Source: Bellilinea sp.
Lineage (GTDB): Bacteria > Chloroflexota > Anaerolineae > Anaerolineales > Anaerolineaceae
Assembly: GCA_026003615.1 (NCBI GenBank)
Contig: BPHQ01000001.1
Location: 248,001-312,000, forward strand
Length of the DNA stretch: 64,000 nucleotides
Direction of reading: 5' to 3'
A model generated the notes under the pieces. That model was not told the DNA's origin. It did no database searches and was given only the letters and a program-made list of their open reading frames with translations. Each line of letters begins with the position of its first letter. The first letter of the stretch is position 1. Position numbers and translations under genes: made by a program. Shown here in pieces: positions 61,333 through 64,000 of the stretch.

Positions 61333-62732
61333 GTGCGCCGATCCTCTGGATCATCATCCCATTGGGGGTGGGGGTAATTCTATGGGTACTCCGTCGCAGG
61401 CGGTGGTTGGCAAGCGGCGTTGCAGCTGGATTATCCGCCATTTTAGCCATTCTGGCTGCGGTTTTACCGATTGGCGAAGTCATTCGTATTGGCGGCACCC
61501 AGATAGAACTGGCTGAGAGCCTCTTTGTTTTAGGACGTAGTTTCATTCTGACGAACAATGAACGACCCTTTTTGGTGGTTGTATTTGCCACTTGTGCGGT
61601 TTGGTTCGTGGGTGGTCTGATCCTGCAGCAACATCGCTTTTTTGCACCGTTCGGCTTGATGGTTATAGCAGCCTTAATAGGCGCCTTTGCTGTTCAACCA
61701 TTTTTATATGCAGCGTTGTTGGTTGAATTGGCTGTTTTATTGAGTATTCCCCTGCTTGTCCCGCCGGGTGAGGCTGTGCAGAGCGGTGTTCAACGTTTCC
61801 TCATTTTTCAAACACTGGGAATGCCGTTTATTTTACTGGCCGGTTGGGTGTTTGGCAGCGGTGATATTGCTCAAATTGACCCGGCTATTTTACCAAGAGC
61901 AGCCATTGTGTTAGGGCTGGGGTTTGCCCTCTGGCTGGGAGTTTTTCCATTTTACTTTTGGATACCTCAGCTAACCAAACAGACTCACCCGTATTCAGCC
62001 GGTTTTGTGTTGAGTTTGCTGCCGGTTTCGATTTTAATGTTGGGGTTGGACTTTGTCAGTCAGATTGGGTGGTTAAGAGCATCTTCCACTCTGTTTTTGA
62101 TTATCCAATTGACGGGGATGTTGATGATCATTACAGCCGGGGTTTGGGCGGCATTTCAGGATGAAATCAGTCGTCTGTTTGGTTACGCGGTAATCTTGGA
62201 AACCGGTTATGCCTTGTTATCCATCGGATTGAATACCTTGCCGGGTTTTATGGTATTTGCGGCGGGGTTGCTGCCACGTTTGTTGGGTTTGTTTGTTGTG
62301 GCAACGGCTTTATCGGTTTTTAAGAATAACGGCCAGCTCACGGATTTTGATCATCTTCAAGGGATATTTCAGCGTTTTCCAGTTGCGGTGATCGGGTTGG
62401 TTTTGGCTTTGTTTTCAATGAGCGGTATGCCGTTGCTGGCTGGCTTTCCGGTGCGGTTGGAGGTGTTGGAGCTTTTCGCCGCGCAACGACCGTTACTGAT
62501 CGGCTGGGTATTCCTGGGAAATTTGGGGTTCTTGATTGGGGTGATTCGGGTCTTGCTGCATGTGGTCAGGTTAGCCGATCAAACCGAGCAGCGTATGGAG
62601 AGTTGGGGAGAACGGGTAATTCTACTGGGTGGAATGTTGTTCTTGTTTTTGTTTGGGTTTTTGCCCGGTGTTTTTTATCAATCCGTCATCTTTATTTTAC
62701 GGGTTGCGCCGGCATTGCTCACTGCCCGTTGA
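61329..62732 (+). CDS. NuoN/MrpD-like membrane protein 3
   Basis: 467 aa from a TTG start at 61329 with GGAGGAG 5 bases upstream; it overlaps the preceding stop (TTGA). Fourteen helices. LGVFPFYFWIPQLTKQTHPY matches the FPFHxWLPxAHxxAP motif of Proton_antipo_M proteins better than gene 1 does, and AVLLSIPLLV follows a Glu in the expected helix (LLVELAVLLS). DEISRLFGYAVILETGYALL and FSMSGMPLLAGFPVR are typical. No NADH, hydrogenase or Mrp partner genes follow. A membrane ion-translocating module is likely; its partner is unknown. Confidence 0.72.
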   Translation: MSAPILWIIIPLGVGVILWVLRRRRWLASGVAAGLSAILAILAAVLPIGEVIRIGGTQIELAESLFVLGRSFILTNNERPFLVVVFATCAVWFVGGLILQQHRFFAPFGLMVIAALIGAFAVQPFLYAALLVELAVLLSIPLLVPPGEAVQSGVQRFLIFQTLGMPFILLAGWVFGSGDIAQIDPAILPRAAIVLGLGFALWLGVFPFYFWIPQLTKQTHPYSAGFVLSLLPVSILMLGLDFVSQIGWLRASSTLFLIIQLTGMLMIITAGVWAAFQDEISRLFGYAVILETGYALLSIGLNTLPGFMVFAAGLLPRLLGLFVVATALSVFKNNGQLTDFDHLQGIFQRFPVAVIGLVLALFSMSGMPLLAGFPVRLEVLELFAAQRPLLIGWVFLGNLGFLIGVIRVLLHVVRLADQTEQRMESWGERVILLGGMLFLFLFGFLPGVFYQSVIFILRVAPALLTAR

Positions 62733-62743
62733 GAGGAATTCGA

Positions 62744-62749
62744 TATAAT
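62744..62749 (+). promoter_or_regulatory. -10 box of the coiled-coil gene
   Basis: TATAAT 70 bases before the ATG at 62820; no convincing -35. Confidence 0.4.
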
Positions 62750-62819
62750 AAGTTCAACCAAAAGCAGTCAATTTGCCAGAATTTTCGGCTGATTTCTGGA
62801 ACGAGAGGATTGAATTTCC

Positions 62820-63998
62820 ATGGATATCGAACAACTGGAAAAACGTTTGGAATGGTTGGAAGATGAACGGCGGAAGGATAAATTACTGGTAGCAACATTA
62901 CAAGATCGGCTTGCCAATCTGGAAGAAAAAACCCAACCGATTGACCAGCGCTTTAAGGAGCTGGAGGGTGAAGTAACCCGCATTGCCACATCCTTGCTAC
63001 GGTTCAATCAAATTGAAACGGCTATGGCGCAAATGCGGCAGGAATTAACCCGCATGATTCAGGACATCGAAAAGCAGCGAGCCGAAAAAGAACGGGAAGT
63101 CGAAAAAATTCGCCTGGCGGATAATGAATCGGTCAGCCGCTCGCTGGGAGAAATTCGGAAAACCCTGGAAGTCCTACCAGAAATTCGCAAATCTTTACAG
63201 GCAAGAGCCGAAGGTGAAAATCGGCTTGGCAGAGAAATCGAAGAGTTGGAGCAGAAAATTCTGCTTATTCGCCGCTCGGATGATGAATACAAGCGCCAGA
63301 TAAAACTATTGGAAGAAAGTCAGCGACAGGATGCAAAGCGGTTAACCGACCTGCTTGGCGAAGTTACGGCATTGCGAAAAAGACAGGAAGAACAGCGCGG
63401 TAAAATTGATTTGAATGCCGATTCGGTGCGGAAAATGGAAATGCGAATCAGCGAACTGGTTGCTGCTGAAAGTGAGCGTCGCCAGAGTCAGATAGCGTTT
63501 ATGGAAAAACAGAACATGGCGGCTCTCGAACGGGAGCGTGTTTGGAAAGAATGGCAGGTGCGCTTTGAGCAAATCGAGACGCAGTCCAGCAATCTCGATA
63601 ATCAACTCCAATCACTGGAAGCTACTCAACGGGCGGTAAAACGCGCCCAGGAGTCTTTTGAGGAGATCACCAACCGGTTTGAACGGCGCATCAATGAAAT
63701 AACCGAAATGCAGCGCCTGGTTGAAGACCGATTTCGGCAGGAGTGGGTTTCGTTCAAGGCAGATGATCAGAAACGCTGGACAAACTATACCCTGGCACAG
63801 GAAGAGCAGCAACGTGAACTGCTTCGCTCGGTTGGTAAACTGGAAGAACGTTTGGTGCTTTTGGAAGACCTGATTCAGGAAATTCAGGATTTTTCTCATC
63901 AAATTACCGAAGAAACAACCAGTCGTTTGCAATCCTTACTTGCGCTGGTGCGCAGTTGGAATGAAGAGCAGGAGAAAGCGATCAGCCGTAAGCGTTGA
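62820..63998 (+). CDS. Long coiled-coil protein
   Basis: 392 aa, AGAGGA about 10 bases before the ATG. Nearly the whole sequence is heptad-like and rich in Glu, Arg, Gln, Leu and Lys (for example LEKRLEWLEDERRKDKL and LEERLVLLEDLIQEIQDF). No signal peptide or membrane helix is visible, and the stop lies 2 bases before the window end. SMC-like or cell-division scaffolds have such composition, but no head domain is present. It could be a cytoskeletal or chromosome-associated filament former. No family recognised. Confidence 0.75.
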   Translation: MDIEQLEKRLEWLEDERRKDKLLVATLQDRLANLEEKTQPIDQRFKELEGEVTRIATSLLRFNQIETAMAQMRQELTRMIQDIEKQRAEKEREVEKIRLADNESVSRSLGEIRKTLEVLPEIRKSLQARAEGENRLGREIEELEQKILLIRRSDDEYKRQIKLLEESQRQDAKRLTDLLGEVTALRKRQEEQRGKIDLNADSVRKMEMRISELVAAESERRQSQIAFMEKQNMAALERERVWKEWQVRFEQIETQSSNLDNQLQSLEATQRAVKRAQESFEEITNRFERRINEITEMQRLVEDRFRQEWVSFKADDQKRWTNYTLAQEEQQRELLRSVGKLEERLVLLEDLIQEIQDFSHQITEETTSRLQSLLALVRSWNEEQEKAISRKR

Positions 63999-64000
63999 TG

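Overview
The window looks like about 64 kb of chromosome from a mesophilic to thermophilic anaerobic member of the Chloroflexota, most likely class Anaerolineae. This placement is an inference: GC is near 50 %, secreted proteins carry Pro/Thr-rich linkers, there are NBR1-like Ig lipoproteins and RodZ-like proteins of a Chloroflexota style, many promoters sit directly against start codons, and the overall gene content fits. I see no rRNA, tRNA, CRISPR array, insertion sequence or prophage.

Positions 1-40731 are mostly housekeeping genes in short operons on both strands. In order they hold a DUF1360 membrane protein, a lipoprotein, a heterodimeric ABC exporter, an Fpg/Nei glycosylase, two tandem alanine-dehydrogenase-like paralogues, an MsmX/UgpC-type sugar-importer ATPase, a Lit-like (DUF1461) protein coupled to a membrane-anchored spermidine-synthase-like protein, and NnrDE. 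Then come YtxH/YtxG-like envelope proteins, a PflX-like radical SAM protein, rsmI, a ZIP transporter, murJ, a TPR protein and a CopD-like protein. These are followed by a rodZ-like/rimO/GT-C operon, rplI, a CPA2 antiporter with a PII-like partner, methylmalonyl-CoA mutase alpha with its epimerase, a ferric-reductase-like flavocytochrome, an UMF1-type MFS protein, uvrA, a slipin/HUMPS pair, an orphan DNA methyltransferase, ugd and folD.

Positions 40760-59157 are the most interesting part. A run of plus-strand genes starts at a TTGACA/TAAACT promoter preceded by an 11-bp palindrome (TTGTCTGACAA) of GntR-operator form. It encodes an 8-oxoguanine-deaminase/SsnA-like amidohydrolase, adenine deaminase, a GntR/HutC regulator, two different transcarbamylases (one ATCase-like, one of the AOTCase/YgeW knotted group), carbamate kinase, a complete BMP/PnrA-type nucleobase or nucleoside ABC importer, a threonine-synthase-like PLP enzyme, a GT2 glycosyltransferase, a second fold-II PLP enzyme, an unknown protein and a dihydropyrimidinase/hydantoinase. 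The set resembles the E. coli ygeW-ygeX-hyuA-yqeA-ssnA region. I read it as a catabolic system that imports purines or ureides, deaminates them, opens rings and harvests carbamoyl groups as ATP through carbamate kinase. The transcarbamylases and PLP enzymes differ from E. coli and have unusual active-site motifs.

Positions 59160-62732 encode three membrane proteins resembling degenerate complex-I/Mrp antiporter subunits with no redox partner nearby. The window ends with a long coiled-coil protein.

At least five genes have TATAAT placed 6-7 bases before ATG and no Shine-Dalgarno sequence, which suggests leaderless mRNAs. Other genes have strong Shine-Dalgarno sites, so both initiation modes seem to coexist. 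Start codons were moved from the longest ORF wherever a Shine-Dalgarno site, a stop/start overlap or a -10 box decided the matter. All functional statements rest on motif recognition by eye.
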